Shown here: positions 9,459-20,328 of the stretch, piece by piece
Layout: each line of letters begins with the position of its first letter
Numbering within the stretch: the first letter of the stretch is position 1
Assembly (NCBI GenBank): GCA_039105265.1
Contig: JAPFFF010000001.1
Location: 9,114,001-9,178,000 of the forward strand
Source: Tritrichomonas musculus
Lineage: Eukaryota > Parabasalia > Tritrichomonadida > Tritrichomonadidae
DNA: 64,000 nt
Direction of reading: 5' to 3'
The notes under the pieces: model-generated
The model's input: only the letters and a program-made list of their open reading frames with translations
Database searches by the model: none
Told to the model about the DNA's origin: nothing
Program-made: the position numbers and the translations under genes

Positions 9459-11879
9459 ATGCCTCCGAGAAAAACATCAAAAAAATCTATACCCCAGTTT
9501 CCAGAAGCAACAAGTGAATTTAAATTCAATCAAGGGAATCATTTTAAGGCAAGAGATAATCCTCCAATGCTTAATCAAATTCCAATTCCAACTGGCGCAA
9601 ATGGATGCTTGACTGGAATCAATTTTGTTGTAACAGGTACCATGCCATCAATGACAAGAGAAATGGTCAAAGATTTAATTGAAAAGTATGGTGGAAAATT
9701 AACATCAAGCATTAGCGGAAAAACTGACGTTGTTGTTCGTGGATGCGAAGAAGTCGGCCCAAAGAAACTTCAAGAAGCTCAATCTCGTGGAATTCAAATC
9801 ACTGATCAAGAGGGTCTTTTATCTTACATAGCTTCTACTAATCCAAATTACAAGCAAAGTACTCCAGCAGCAGCAGCACCTCCTCCTCCTCCACCACCAC
9901 AAAAAGAAGAACCAGGGAAAAAGAAAGGAAAAAAAGTTGAAGAAGAGAAACCCAAAGAATCTCCAGAAGAAGCCAATATAAAAGCCATTCTCGCTAATCT
10001 TCCAAAGCCAACATCTTCTTATGAGCTATTCAGAGGATACCACCCTGGCATAGGTGAATATCCTCCTCAGCATTATCAAATTCCAATTCCTAAAGGAAGA
10101 AATGGCTGTCTTAGAGGCCTTGTTTTTGTTGCTACTGGAACTATGCCATCAGTTACTACCGATGAGCTCAAAGATATTATTGAAAAGTATGGAGGAACAT
10201 ACGCCAAATCTATTACAAGGAAAACACATATTCTCATCAGAGGATGCGAAGATGTTGGAGAAAGGAAAATGAGCGAAGCAAACAGTAAAGGAATCCCAAT
10301 TATTGATCAATATGGATTCTTTGAAATCATAGATCGTTCAAAAACACAGAACCCCCAAAAAGCCCAGCAAGAAACAGTTTCATCAACTGAAGCTATTAAT
10401 GGTGAATCTACTAATTCTAGCTCAAGTTCACTTTTAACAGAAAAATATCGTCCAAAATCAATAAATGAAATAGCAGGAAATATTGGTGCAATCAATCAAC
10501 TTAGAACATGGATATACAACTTTATTAAATCGAAATCAACATCTAATGAATCAGAAAGCTCATCTCCAAACGTTAAACCAATAGCTTTAGTTAGCGGTCC
10601 CACTGGTTCTGGAAAAACCACCGCTGTTAATCTGGTTTGTACTGAATATGGATTTACAACTGTTGAATTTAATGCTAGTGATTCTCGCACTAAAAAATTC
10701 TTTGAATCTATTAAATCAGTAACAAGCAATCTTTCATTCAATATGGACAAAGCAAAAACATTAAAGGTACGAAGACAAGCATTAATTTTTGAAGAAGTTG
10801 AAGATATGTCAAAATCTTTTTCAAGTTTAATCGAGCTAGCTGAGAAATCTAGAATTCCAATTATATGCATATGCAATGATTATAGTAATCAAAAACTTGA
10901 AACACTTTATAATTCATCTCTATCTATTCGATTTTCAGCTCCCAAAGCAGATGAGATAAAAACTAGACTTCGTTATATTTGTGATAACGAAGGATTTACT
11001 AATATAACTGATAGTGATTTAGATGATATAATCATATTATCAAAGAGGGATGTTCGTTTTGCAATCAATACCATTCAATACTGGAGCAGCTGGACTGACA
11101 ACTCTAGAGAATCTGTAAAAGATGACACAATCGCAGATGATATTCAAGCATCCCTTACAATTTTATCCCCTCATACTCTTCAAGAAAAAATGAATGGATT
11201 TTTCTTTGATTATGGATCAGTCCCTCTATATGTACAACAAAATTTGCCATTACCAGTGAAAGAAGGCCATCAAATCACAAGTGAGTCTCGAAAAGATTAT
11301 GCTGATGCACTTGAAAGCATATGCTATGGAGATATTATTGATAACTGCATCCATCAGACCCAATCATATGAACTTCTTTCTGCACAAGCTGTTACATCTT
11401 CTATTTATCCATCTGAGTTAGTCCAAGCAAACATTGTTTCACTCGTTATGCCGAAATTATTTGGAGCTACAAAGAAACACCAGAAACATCAAAGATATAT
11501 TCATGAAATTGCTGGAAGAATCTCTACTACTTCTAGCCAACCTCAGGCAGAAATCTACGGTACATTTTCATCTTTGTTAAGCTTACTGGCAAGTTCTCTT
11601 TTGAAAAATGGCGAGAAGAGTAATTATTCAGAATTCTTCTCTTTCATTGATTCTCTCGGATTGAATATTGATGATATTCAACATGCTGAGGAAATCAAAA
11701 CTGTTATGGAAAAGAAAAATAAGAAATTAAATGTAATACCTGAAAAATGTTTGAAAGTAATATCAAAAGAATATAAACACAGACACTTAGATGATCCTAA
11801 AAAGATTACATCAGAAAACGATTTTAGAGCTTTATACAATATTAGGCAAACAGAAGGAAAAACAAAATCAATTAAATAG
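9459..11879 (+). CDS. RFC1: Replication factor C large subunit with two BRCT domains
   Basis: RFC1 is the large subunit of the clamp loader that places PCNA at primer ends. Residues about 45-125 and 212-292 form two similar BRCT modules (GCLTGINFVVTGTMPS and GCLRGLVFVATGTMPS; both end near RGCE.VG), joined by a Pro/Lys-rich linker; RFC1 of other eukaryotes normally has one. Next come the RFC box LLTEKYRP (near 327), the P-loop GPTGSGKT at 380-387, NASDSRTKK near 407, a Walker B written FEEVEDM instead of DEVDGM, IICICND, and DVRFAINTIQYW. The C-terminal region is typical of RFC1 and ends in a Lys-rich tail. 806 residues, uninterrupted. A transposon end abuts the promoter. Confidence 0.9.
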   Translation: MPPRKTSKKSIPQFPEATSEFKFNQGNHFKARDNPPMLNQIPIPTGANGCLTGINFVVTGTMPSMTREMVKDLIEKYGGKLTSSISGKTDVVVRGCEEVGPKKLQEAQSRGIQITDQEGLLSYIASTNPNYKQSTPAAAAPPPPPPPQKEEPGKKKGKKVEEEKPKESPEEANIKAILANLPKPTSSYELFRGYHPGIGEYPPQHYQIPIPKGRNGCLRGLVFVATGTMPSVTTDELKDIIEKYGGTYAKSITRKTHILIRGCEDVGERKMSEANSKGIPIIDQYGFFEIIDRSKTQNPQKAQQETVSSTEAINGESTNSSSSSLLTEKYRPKSINEIAGNIGAINQLRTWIYNFIKSKSTSNESESSSPNVKPIALVSGPTGSGKTTAVNLVCTEYGFTTVEFNASDSRTKKFFESIKSVTSNLSFNMDKAKTLKVRRQALIFEEVEDMSKSFSSLIELAEKSRIPIICICNDYSNQKLETLYNSSLSIRFSAPKADEIKTRLRYICDNEGFTNITDSDLDDIIILSKRDVRFAINTIQYWSSWTDNSRESVKDDTIADDIQASLTILSPHTLQEKMNGFFFDYGSVPLYVQQNLPLPVKEGHQITSESRKDYADALESICYGDIIDNCIHQTQSYELLSAQAVTSSIYPSELVQANIVSLVMPKLFGATKKHQKHQRYIHEIAGRISTTSSQPQAEIYGTFSSLLSLLASSLLKNGEKSNYSEFFSFIDSLGLNIDDIQHAEEIKTVMEKKNKKLNVIPEKCLKVISKEYKHRHLDDPKKITSENDFRALYNIRQTEGKTKSIK

Positions 11880-12212
11880 TATTTTCGTCTTATTTTTCAT
11901 AAACTTTATTCAAATTGTTAATTTTTATATTCACTTTTTTTTAATTTTATTGATCTGGAACTTTTATTTTAAAAATTAACTGTTCTTTATGAAGTATTTT
12001 GATTATGATTGTTTTTCAAATTGGAGAAGCTAATGTTTTTAATAACTTATTTCATTTTACAAATAATTTAACAAATATATTTAATTATGAGATAATTATA
12101 ATATTAGAAATTCTTGAAGATATATTTATTTTATTTCATTTTTACTATTTGACACATTATTTGGTCTTATTAATGGAAAAAATTGAATTAAAATTTAGCC
12201 AAAATTATTTTT
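11880..12212. other. Short spacer between RFC1 and tRNase Z
   Basis: AT-rich DNA. An ORF at 11999-12223 overlapping the next start has low-complexity Ile/Phe/Asn composition and is not called. Confidence 0.5.
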
Positions 12213-14288
12213 ATGAAATTTGATTTACTTGTATTTTCTACAGAAACATTAGATAGCCATCCAGCAGTTGGGCTCTCATTTTTTGATAAACTTTATATTT
12301 TTAATATTCCAGATCAAACTCAGAGAGTATTTTTTGAAACAAAATTACGTTTCGTTAAGATAAATCATGTGTTTCTCACAACATTAAAAGCACGATCAAT
12401 TGGAGGATTTCATGGCTTAACAATTACAGCATATGACTCAAAAAATACGACTTTAACGTATTCTGGGCTTCCTGGCTTTAAAGATATACTTGAAAGCTAT
12501 TCTCATTTGCACACAAATGAAAAATTACGTCCTCAATATGTTGAAGATTTTTCTGATAACAATATAACTGTAAAAAATATATATCTTTCAGAATCAGTTG
12601 CTTATGATGTTAAACTTCCTGACGTTCCAGGTAAATTCTTAGCAGATAAAGCAAAGGCGTTAGGCTTAAGTCCAGGCCCAATATATAAAGATCTTGCAAA
12701 TGGAAAAACAGTTAAAAATAGTGAAGGCGTAGAAATCACCCCTGACATGGTACTCGGCCCTGCAACACCAAGCGACAGACTTTTAGTTGTAGATTGCCAA
12801 AGCTTTGAAGACATAGCTAAGCTTCCAGATAATTTGGCAGAATATAACTTTATTGTTCACTTCACTAAAATAGATCTACTATTAACCCCTGAATATTTGT
12901 CACATTTTGATCCAGGTTCACAAAAATGCTTATGCTTCCCTCCTTCTGGTAAAATTACTTTCCAATCAGTTGCAAATTTATACACAGCTAGTTCTTCTTT
13001 TGCCAAATCACTTCTTACGCCAATTGTTAGTTATGAAGATAAAATTGAATATATTTCAAGTTTAGATGATATAGATAAAGATAAAAAGGATATTACCTAT
13101 GTTCCAAAAGATTATGTTATTGCTGTCCCTGCAATGGAATATGCATTTGCTCCTCCAGATAAAAAAAGATTCGTTTATCCACAAGAACATTATCAAAATG
13201 AACAAGGCAAACAACCACCTAAAAAGAAGAAAACAAGCCAACTTGAAAATTTAGTTATAAGTCAAAACGAAACTCAATATACTTGTTCAGAACAATCTGC
13301 AGTATTACCGAAATTTGATAGTTTTGCTGTAACATTTCTTGGAACTGGAGCTATGTATCCTTCTAAGTATAGAGATGTTACCGGAATTCTTCTTCATACT
13401 GATTCTGGTTTCATTGCTATTGACCCAGGAGAAGGTTTTGCTGGGCAACTTCGAAGAAGGTATGGAAGAAAGAACTTTGAAACAATTATGAAAAATTTGA
13501 TTTTTGTGTGGGTATCTCATTTACATGGTGACCACCATTTTGGTCTTTATCAACTACTTCAAGAAAGGGCTGAAATTGATAATATTACATCTGTTCCACT
13601 ACTTTGTCATTCAATCATCAAAAATCATATGGAGGTACTTCAAAGCGCTGCTGGACCACTTAAATTTACATTTTACCCCCAAATGAGCGGTAAATATGAA
13701 GCAAAATCTTTAAAGCGCTTAAATGCTTCAACCATGACATGTGATACAAAACAACATCAAACTTCGGAAGAAAATAATGAAAATTCAACAGCTGATAAAG
13801 AACAATGTTTACTTAAACCTTTTACTCGAGGAAACGTTTCAATACTTTCAATTCCTGTTTGCCATTGCGTTGATTCTTTAGGCTGTCTTGTCACTCTTGA
13901 TGGTGGATGGCGAATTGCATTTAGTGGTGATCGTACGAACACAGATAAATTTACAGAAATCGCAGGATCTTGCGATCTTCTTATACACGAAGCATCATTT
14001 ACTGATGATCTTATATCAACAGCTCGCGAAAAGAGACATAGTACAATTGGCCAAGCTCTTGAAACTGGAAAAGAGATGAATGCCAAATATATTATCCTAA
14101 CTCACTTTAGTCAACGATATCCAAAACTTCCTGTTTTTTCAAACGATATTTTTGAAAATGTAGCATTTGCATTTGACTATTTATCAACCACATACGAAAA
14201 TATGCATGCTTTATGCAGCGTTTGCCCACAGATCTTTCAAATGATTCAAGACCTTGAAGCAAAAGAAGAAGCAGAAAAAACAGTTTAA
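12213..14288 (+). CDS. Long-form tRNase Z (ELAC2-like)
   Basis: The endonuclease that removes 3' trailers from precursor tRNAs. At 691 residues it is the long eukaryotic form, with a degenerate N-terminal metallo-beta-lactamase half and a catalytic C-terminal half. The C-half opens with FLGTGAMYPSKYRDVTGI (near 376), carries the zinc motif SHLHGDHH (H436, H438, D440, H441), then VCHCVDSLG, IAFSGDRTN with the metal-binding Asp, LIHEASF, and the tRNase Z motif KRHSTIGQA followed by ILTHFSQRYP. A Lys-rich insertion lies between the halves (near 340-350). No targeting presequence is evident, so nuclear or cytosolic action is most likely. Complete. Confidence 0.9.
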   Translation: MKFDLLVFSTETLDSHPAVGLSFFDKLYIFNIPDQTQRVFFETKLRFVKINHVFLTTLKARSIGGFHGLTITAYDSKNTTLTYSGLPGFKDILESYSHLHTNEKLRPQYVEDFSDNNITVKNIYLSESVAYDVKLPDVPGKFLADKAKALGLSPGPIYKDLANGKTVKNSEGVEITPDMVLGPATPSDRLLVVDCQSFEDIAKLPDNLAEYNFIVHFTKIDLLLTPEYLSHFDPGSQKCLCFPPSGKITFQSVANLYTASSSFAKSLLTPIVSYEDKIEYISSLDDIDKDKKDITYVPKDYVIAVPAMEYAFAPPDKKRFVYPQEHYQNEQGKQPPKKKKTSQLENLVISQNETQYTCSEQSAVLPKFDSFAVTFLGTGAMYPSKYRDVTGILLHTDSGFIAIDPGEGFAGQLRRRYGRKNFETIMKNLIFVWVSHLHGDHHFGLYQLLQERAEIDNITSVPLLCHSIIKNHMEVLQSAAGPLKFTFYPQMSGKYEAKSLKRLNASTMTCDTKQHQTSEENNENSTADKEQCLLKPFTRGNVSILSIPVCHCVDSLGCLVTLDGGWRIAFSGDRTNTDKFTEIAGSCDLLIHEASFTDDLISTAREKRHSTIGQALETGKEMNAKYIILTHFSQRYPKLPVFSNDIFENVAFAFDYLSTTYENMHALCSVCPQIFQMIQDLEAKEEAEKTV

Positions 14289-14636
14289 TAATACATACAA
14301 TGTTATTTTTTGATAAAGATAATTTTTGCGCTAAAGAGTGACAATTTGTTTCAATTTTTTAAATATAATATTATTAAATTGTTATCAATTTTTTTTTGTT
14401 CAACATGCATCAATCGACCATTATAAACAATTTAAGCCTTTTTACTAATTTCTTTAGTTTTCAAGAGAGCAAATTTAAGATAGGAGTTTAGATTTTTTTT
14501 GATTTTTTAAATTCAATGGTTCAGTTTCTGAGTAACAATTGAATAATTCAATTTACCATTCAATTTATTGAAAGTTATTTTTCAAAATCTTAAGAAATTG
14601 AATAGAAAAAACGTTAATTAAAAATCCCATAATCCA
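14289..14636. other. Spacer, nothing recognised
   Basis: AT-rich DNA between two same-strand genes. ACGTTAATT about 25 bp before the next ATG may belong to its promoter. Confidence 0.5.
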
Positions 14637-15614
14637 ATGAACCAAACATTTCTTACACAACAAAGACAGAATATAACAACATTCGAGAAAAAATATCTGC
14701 AGAGAATTGGAAATACTGGGGACAAACGTATTGGCCTTCCAGGCTTGTCACCTCAATTAGTTGATAAACAAAAAGAAATGGAACAGACAAACAAACAACT
14801 AGAAGAAGCCAGAAATAAATATGAACAATGGAAGACCAATTTTCAGAGCAAGAGAGTTGAAATAGAAAAAAAACAACAAGCACTTGCTGAACAAAAGAAA
14901 GACCTTGACAATTTTGCTCAACATCAAAACCAAGAACTCGAAAAAACAAAAACAAGAAGAAAGGATGAAATTAAAGAAGCAAACGAAATTGAAATCCAAC
15001 TTCGACAATTATCAGAAACAGAAGAACAAAAAAGAGCTCTTAATGAACAATTAAAAGCTGAACTTGAAGAATTACAACCATGTGCAGACTATCTTCAGTC
15101 TGTTGTTGAGTCATGCACTTCATTTGATAATATCGATGCAATTTTACATCGTTATGAAACTTTAGCAGAAACCAGATCAATATACTTAGATCAATACCAA
15201 CAATTAATGTCAACTTTTGGAAATGACCATATTCTTCTTCAAAAGCAACTTGAATTTCATAAAAGTAAATTGATTGATTCAACAATGAAATACAATGAAG
15301 CAATATCACAAATCAAACAAATAAAAAAAATTAATGAATACAATAAAACATCTCTTATTAAAGATGTCCAAAGAATAGATGACAAAAAAACAGAACTTGC
15401 TGCCATTAAGACATCAATCAAAACAATTTACAATAGAGCTCTGAACAAATCTTCAGCAACTGTTGATCAAATTCAAAAGAAAAAAGGCGATGTTGACGAA
15501 GAAGCAATGCTAGAATATATTAAAAATAGATTTAAAGATTTGAGAGACATTATTAGTGAACATTCGAAAAGTGATAATCCAAGCACTCATATCAGTAGTC
15601 ACTCAAAAACTTAA
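14637..15614 (+). CDS. CCDC42/CFAP73-like axonemal coiled-coil protein (DUF4200)
   Basis: 325 residues, almost entirely coiled coil. Residues about 55-185 fit the DUF4200 pattern: a QKEMEQTNKQLEEARNKYEQ heptad block, long Glu/Lys/Gln heptads, then a hydrophobic break (ADYLQSVVESCTSFDNIDAI) and LHRYETLAETRSIYLDQ. The last two resemble the FxxYLxxVxxxxxxFxEIxxIxxRYxTL segment of CCDC42 and CFAP73/MIA2, which modify ciliary inner dynein arms. A role in the trichomonad flagella or recurrent flagellum is inferred. The Ser/His-rich C-terminus is not conserved. The family call is from pattern recognition; another axonemal coiled coil cannot be excluded. Confidence 0.65.
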   Translation: MNQTFLTQQRQNITTFEKKYLQRIGNTGDKRIGLPGLSPQLVDKQKEMEQTNKQLEEARNKYEQWKTNFQSKRVEIEKKQQALAEQKKDLDNFAQHQNQELEKTKTRRKDEIKEANEIEIQLRQLSETEEQKRALNEQLKAELEELQPCADYLQSVVESCTSFDNIDAILHRYETLAETRSIYLDQYQQLMSTFGNDHILLQKQLEFHKSKLIDSTMKYNEAISQIKQIKKINEYNKTSLIKDVQRIDDKKTELAAIKTSIKTIYNRALNKSSATVDQIQKKKGDVDEEAMLEYIKNRFKDLRDIISEHSKSDNPSTHISSHSKT

Positions 15615-16672
15615 TCAACTTTGTAACTTTATAATAATAATTTTGTTAATATTGTATATATTAAAGAATTTGGAGAAAAATACAGCTTTAACCACACTAT
15701 TATTGTAATAACATCCATTTATAGTTGTATAATAAATATATTAAAATTTAATTGATAATCAATGTCTTCTTTTTTTTCCAACTATTTTCATTTTCCCTAT
15801 ATTTCGACTTCATTTTTTTTGTTTCTTCAATCACTGACTGATCATCATTAAAGACTCATTTCAAATCCACTTCCATTGTTATTTACAAAACATTTTCAAT
15901 TGTAAAAAATGTAAAATGACTTTCACCAATAATCATCTTTTTTATTTTTGATAATTTTTTTGTTTTTTTTTTGAGGCATGCTGCAAATAAAAATAAAAAA
16001 GTGTAATAAAGAAAATTTTCTCCTGTCATAATGATTTCTCATTTATGTAATAAAGAAATCAGAAATTGGTCATAAAAGAAAATTCGCAATTGTGAATGAT
16101 CATTGAATTTTTGATCATCATGTTAAAAGGTTCTAAAATCAATCAAAAAATAAAAAGAAATTTAATCCTCCAAAATAGCACTATTAGTATGTTCTAAACA
16201 AAATAATTGATTGTCATAAACAGAATAGAAACCTGTCATAAAGAATAATGAAACTTGTCATAAAAAAAACATCAATTCATCATTTTTAATATTGAAAATT
16301 TCAATTGAGTTCAATTTTGTTTTCAATTCATATTTTTTAATAAAATGCTGATTCATATATATTAATTCTGGATATATCATTTATTTTGATTCACAAACAA
16401 AAAGAAATTTAGATTCTCAAATGTTCTTCCCAAAACTTTTCTCAATTATCTAATAATATTTATCCTTCTATTAAATAAATGTTAATTATAAGAAAATTCT
16501 AATGAAAATGAAATTAGTTCGGAGCCAGAGCAAAACAAAAGCAAAATAAATAAAAATAACAAAAAGTAAATATATACAAATATATATACAAATAATTTAC
16601 AAACATGGAAAATAGAAACTAAATAAACTTAAAATTAAATACAATTCTATTACCAAAGTATATAACAAGTGA
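15615..16672. other. Gene-free region between convergent genes
   Basis: About 1.06 kb of AT-rich 3' flank shared by two converging genes. CTGTCATA/CTTGTCATA recurs near 16023, 16233 and 16256, in a degenerate tandem-like pattern. No RNA gene or element was recognised. Confidence 0.5.
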
Positions 16673-19546
16673 TTATTGATAAAATTGAGTTCGTACTGGA
16701 TTGTAATTGCGTTGAGCAGTTTCAGATGGACTTTGGATACTTGATCTTGATCCTCTACTTACATTTCTAGGAGGAGTAGATTGAAACCTTGATTGAATCC
16801 TCTGATGAGAATTATTATTTTCGTGCATTTGATAATCGAATTGTCCGAACTGATCATTTATACTGTTCGTCATGTCAATATTCTTTACGATTGCATTATA
16901 TTTTTCTTGAAGCTTGTCATATTTAACTTTGAGAGATGAGAATTGAGGAGCATAATCGTTTTCAATATAATCTTGAAGGTCTCTTTGCTGACCATCAATA
17001 ATTTGAACTATTTCATTTTTAGTATTATCAAACTTGTCATGGACAGTTCCAAATTGCTGAAGAATATAATTTATTTTAGAAGTCATGTTCTCATCGAAAG
17101 CCTTAGCTTTATGAATAATATTTCTCGTTATTTCATTTGTTAAAACGTTATTATTCTGATTATTCGTAAATTGCTCGATACTAAAAAGAAGATCGCCAAC
17201 GACTTTCTCTGAGGCAGAAAAGTCAGACATCGTATATTGCATAAATACAAGTTGAAGCGCTTCACACATTTTCTGCAAATTATCTAGTGTTTCGTTTTGA
17301 ACATTGGGTCGAGCTTGCTTTTTGCGGCTTTTTTGTTGAGAAGCAAATTTAGAGGCAAGCTTATTTATTGAGGTTAATAATTTTTCTGATTCTCGCTCAA
17401 AAAGCTCATATTTTCCTTTAATATCTAAAAGCTGATTATTAGAGAGACTAAATTCATTCTGCAAACGCTCACAAGTTCGGCCTGATTCTCGTATTTGTCT
17501 CTTATAACCTGCAATTTCTTTATTCAATAAATCTTCGTTATTTCTAAATGATTGAATTTGTTGGCGCAGTAAATTGCTATCGTCCATTAAACGATCGTTA
17601 TTACTTTGTAATGCTGACACTTGTTCTTGAAGAGAAATAGCTCGATCTGTTACTTGGTCTAATTGCTTTTTTAATTCTGGAACACTGTTTTCATTATTTT
17701 CGTTTTGCCCGAAATTTTGGTTTATTTTATTTAAATTTGAAGCATCCATTTCATTTGCTGAAACTTTTACTTTGAGTTTCGTTATTTCATTCTTCATATT
17801 GAATACTTTATTTAAAATTTCTTCTTCATTTGAACAACCACCAAAGAAATTGGAAAGTGATTCAACTAATTCACTTTGAGAAAGAGATTTAATTTTTAAT
17901 CTAAGTTCTTTAATTTCATTTAGCTGGTTTCTAGATTTGCTTTCCTTTTTATCATTTTCAATTTTCAAAGATGAAACTTGATCTCTCAAATAATTTATTT
18001 CATTTTGCTTATTTTCTTGCATATCTTTCAAAGATTTGAGTGTGTTTTGAAGTTCATAATTTAATTGTGCTATTGTATTATTTTTAGATTTCAATGCTTC
18101 ATCAAATTCTTCATGATTTAATGTTGCGTTGTTATTAGGTATTGATTGGACAGGTGCGATACTAGCTAAATAATCGTAGCGTGTATACGATAAACGGGAT
18201 GCATTAACTTTAGGAGCTAGCTGAGCTTGTTGAATTGCAACCCTTTGCTTAAGACTTTCTTTTTCATTGGCAAGTTGTTGCTTGGAATCAATAAGAAATT
18301 GGTTCTCACGCTTAAGTCTTGAAATTTCATTTTCAAAAGATGATGTATCAAAAACTGGTGGAGGTTTTGGCTTCGATGCTTCTTTCGAAATTTCAATTAA
18401 TTTGCTTATACTACTTTTAATATTTTCTGGGCTCGTATGGAGAACATCTGAAATTTCTTTAATTTGCTGAGCTGATTCAAAAAGCTTTGAAGAATCGTTC
18501 GAAATCTTGATTAATCTGTTTAACTCATCTTTTATATTTTGTGGGTTGGTATGAAGCATTTCTGAAATTTCTTTAATTTGCTGAGCTGATTCAAAAAGCT
18601 TTGAAGAATCGTTCGAAATCTTGATCAATCTGTTTAACTCATCTTTTATATTTTGTGGGCTGGTATGAAGCATTTCGGAAATTTCTGTTATTTGTTGTGA
18701 CAATTCGTAAAATTTAGAAGAGTCACTTGAAATTTTAATTAATTTATTTAATTCATTCTTGATATTTGGTGGAGTTGTATGCAATATATCAGAAATTTCT
18801 TTTATTTGTGGAATTGAATCATAAATTTTTGAAGAATCTTTTGATATTTCAACTAATCTAGTTATTTCATTTTTGATATTTTGGGGATCACTATGCAATG
18901 TTTCTGAAAATTCTTTAATGAGTTTAGTTGATTCAAGAAGATGAGCTAATCTAAATTGAATATTTGAATTTTTTATTCCAAGCTGCGCCAAAAGCGAATC
19001 AAGAGATTGAAAATTATTATTTTGACCATTCAAATTTTGAATAATGAGTGAAAGCATTTGCCTGCAATTTGAATTGTCATTACGGAGAAAATCCATTTGC
19101 CCTTTTACACTATAAATTAAATGTGACATATTAGAAATTTTCAAATTTGTTGAATTTATCTTACTAAAAATATCATTAGCAAATTGCATTTCTAACTTTT
19201 GAAAACGACTTTCAACTTCAACTAGTTTATCTTTGACCATTTTATCTTCTAAATTTTTATTTATGCTTGAATTTAAAACATTATTAACGTTCTTTTGTCG
19301 ATCCTGTTGCGTTTGAAAGTTTGAAAGCTCTTTGAGCGTTTTAGCTGCTAAAACAGCATATTCTCGAATGCGAATACTACTAATATTCTTCTCATTTTCT
19401 AACATATCACATAAAGATTCACCCATACTTGTCGCTTGAATCAAATCATTACAAATAATTTCAATCTTATCATTTATGTCATTGCTATCTGATGTAGAAA
19501 CTCGCTGTATTAGTTCAAGAATATTTGGGTGTAACACCTCATTCAT
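16673..19546 (-). CDS. Long coiled-coil protein with 38-residue repeats
   Basis: 957 residues starting at the ATG at 19546 (the GTG just upstream is discounted). Residues about 215-410 hold five related units of roughly 38 residues, of the form IKEISEMLHTNPQNIKDELN followed by RLIKISNDSSKLFESAQQ. The two central units are nearly identical at DNA level (about 18465-18580 and 18580-18694), showing recent unit duplication. The rest is Gln/Asn/Glu/Lys heptads, and the C-terminus is basic and Arg/Ser-rich. This suggests a filamentous scaffold of the cytoskeleton. I do not recognise a named family. GGCCGTTT, matching the M3 promoter motif, lies 46-53 bases upstream. Confidence 0.8.
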   Translation of the reverse strand: MNEVLHPNILELIQRVSTSDSNDINDKIEIICNDLIQATSMGESLCDMLENEKNISSIRIREYAVLAAKTLKELSNFQTQQDRQKNVNNVLNSSINKNLEDKMVKDKLVEVESRFQKLEMQFANDIFSKINSTNLKISNMSHLIYSVKGQMDFLRNDNSNCRQMLSLIIQNLNGQNNNFQSLDSLLAQLGIKNSNIQFRLAHLLESTKLIKEFSETLHSDPQNIKNEITRLVEISKDSSKIYDSIPQIKEISDILHTTPPNIKNELNKLIKISSDSSKFYELSQQITEISEMLHTSPQNIKDELNRLIKISNDSSKLFESAQQIKEISEMLHTNPQNIKDELNRLIKISNDSSKLFESAQQIKEISDVLHTSPENIKSSISKLIEISKEASKPKPPPVFDTSSFENEISRLKRENQFLIDSKQQLANEKESLKQRVAIQQAQLAPKVNASRLSYTRYDYLASIAPVQSIPNNNATLNHEEFDEALKSKNNTIAQLNYELQNTLKSLKDMQENKQNEINYLRDQVSSLKIENDKKESKSRNQLNEIKELRLKIKSLSQSELVESLSNFFGGCSNEEEILNKVFNMKNEITKLKVKVSANEMDASNLNKINQNFGQNENNENSVPELKKQLDQVTDRAISLQEQVSALQSNNDRLMDDSNLLRQQIQSFRNNEDLLNKEIAGYKRQIRESGRTCERLQNEFSLSNNQLLDIKGKYELFERESEKLLTSINKLASKFASQQKSRKKQARPNVQNETLDNLQKMCEALQLVFMQYTMSDFSASEKVVGDLLFSIEQFTNNQNNNVLTNEITRNIIHKAKAFDENMTSKINYILQQFGTVHDKFDNTKNEIVQIIDGQQRDLQDYIENDYAPQFSSLKVKYDKLQEKYNAIVKNIDMTNSINDQFGQFDYQMHENNNSHQRIQSRFQSTPPRNVSRGSRSSIQSPSETAQRNYNPVRTQFYQ

Positions 19547-20010
19547 CACTCTTGAGACCGTTTACTAATTCATTAAATTAATTCAATTATTAAACGGCCA
19601 CATTTTCATTTTTATTTAAACACAACATCAATATTTTTTTTTTATTTTTATGACTTAGGGCATAACTTCAAAATGATATGTACAATAATTTTCAAGTAAA
19701 AATCAATTAACATTTCATACTTTTATTATTTCGATTTTAATCACTTTTGTTTGAGAACATAGTAATATTGCCAATACTAATCAATAAACGATGAGTATAC
19801 ATAAACATTCGTTTACATAATTCTAATTTTCTCTGAGTGATTTATATTTAATTCGCTTTTGATACCGATAAAATAAATAATAAATAATAACTTTTAAATA
19901 TTAAATATTAAATATACTGTATGCTATTTACTTTAGCATATGCAATATTACTAATAAAAATTAAAGATGATGCATATTTATTGTATAAAATCATAAGTGC
20001 TTAAAAATAA
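19547..20010. other. Spacer with promoter of the 38-residue-repeat gene
   Basis: On the minus strand, GGCCGTTT (19592-19599) matches the T. vaginalis M3 consensus [AGT][AG]C[GC]G[TC]T[TAG]. AAACGGTC, an M3 match in reverse orientation, lies just before the ATG (near 19556-19563). The remainder is AT-rich 3' flank. Confidence 0.4.
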
Positions 20011-20328
20011 TTATTTTGATTCGTTAATATCAAGAATCTTCTTCAGATGAGTATAAGCTAATGAACAAACATATGAAGGTGTCAGTATTTGCTCTATTGG
20101 CATATTATAATCAGACCCATGAATTAAATGATGAATTAATTCTGGCTGTATATTTTTCTTACATGTATCAATAAATACTGCATAAGCATCATAAGGAGTA
20201 ATAACACCTGGACATAAAAAAACATGTTCAGTTTGATGTTGAATAATTTCAAGCATATAATCTGTAGCTTGCATTACTCTTGAACTTTTCTCTTGATGCA
20301 AGTTTGAATTATCCTGCGGATCTGACAT
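20011..20328 (-). CDS. Small protein of unknown function
   Basis: 105 residues, not low complexity, with balanced composition and an apparent helical core (residues 17-100). It includes CPGVITPYDAYAVFIDTCKK and a C-terminal PSYVCSLAYTHLKKIL. No TM segment or signal peptide. It is divergent from the next gene across a 115-bp intergenic region. The ordered sequence and ATG context make it a likely real gene, but I do not recognise the family. Confidence 0.6.
   Translation of the reverse strand: MSDPQDNSNLHQEKSSRVMQATDYMLEIIQHQTEHVFLCPGVITPYDAYAVFIDTCKKNIQPELIHHLIHGSDYNMPIEQILTPSYVCSLAYTHLKKILDINESK

Noticed and set aside
11999-12223. 74-codon ORF between RFC1 and tRNase Z
   Set aside because: Ile/Phe/Asn-rich low complexity and overlaps the tRNase Z start.
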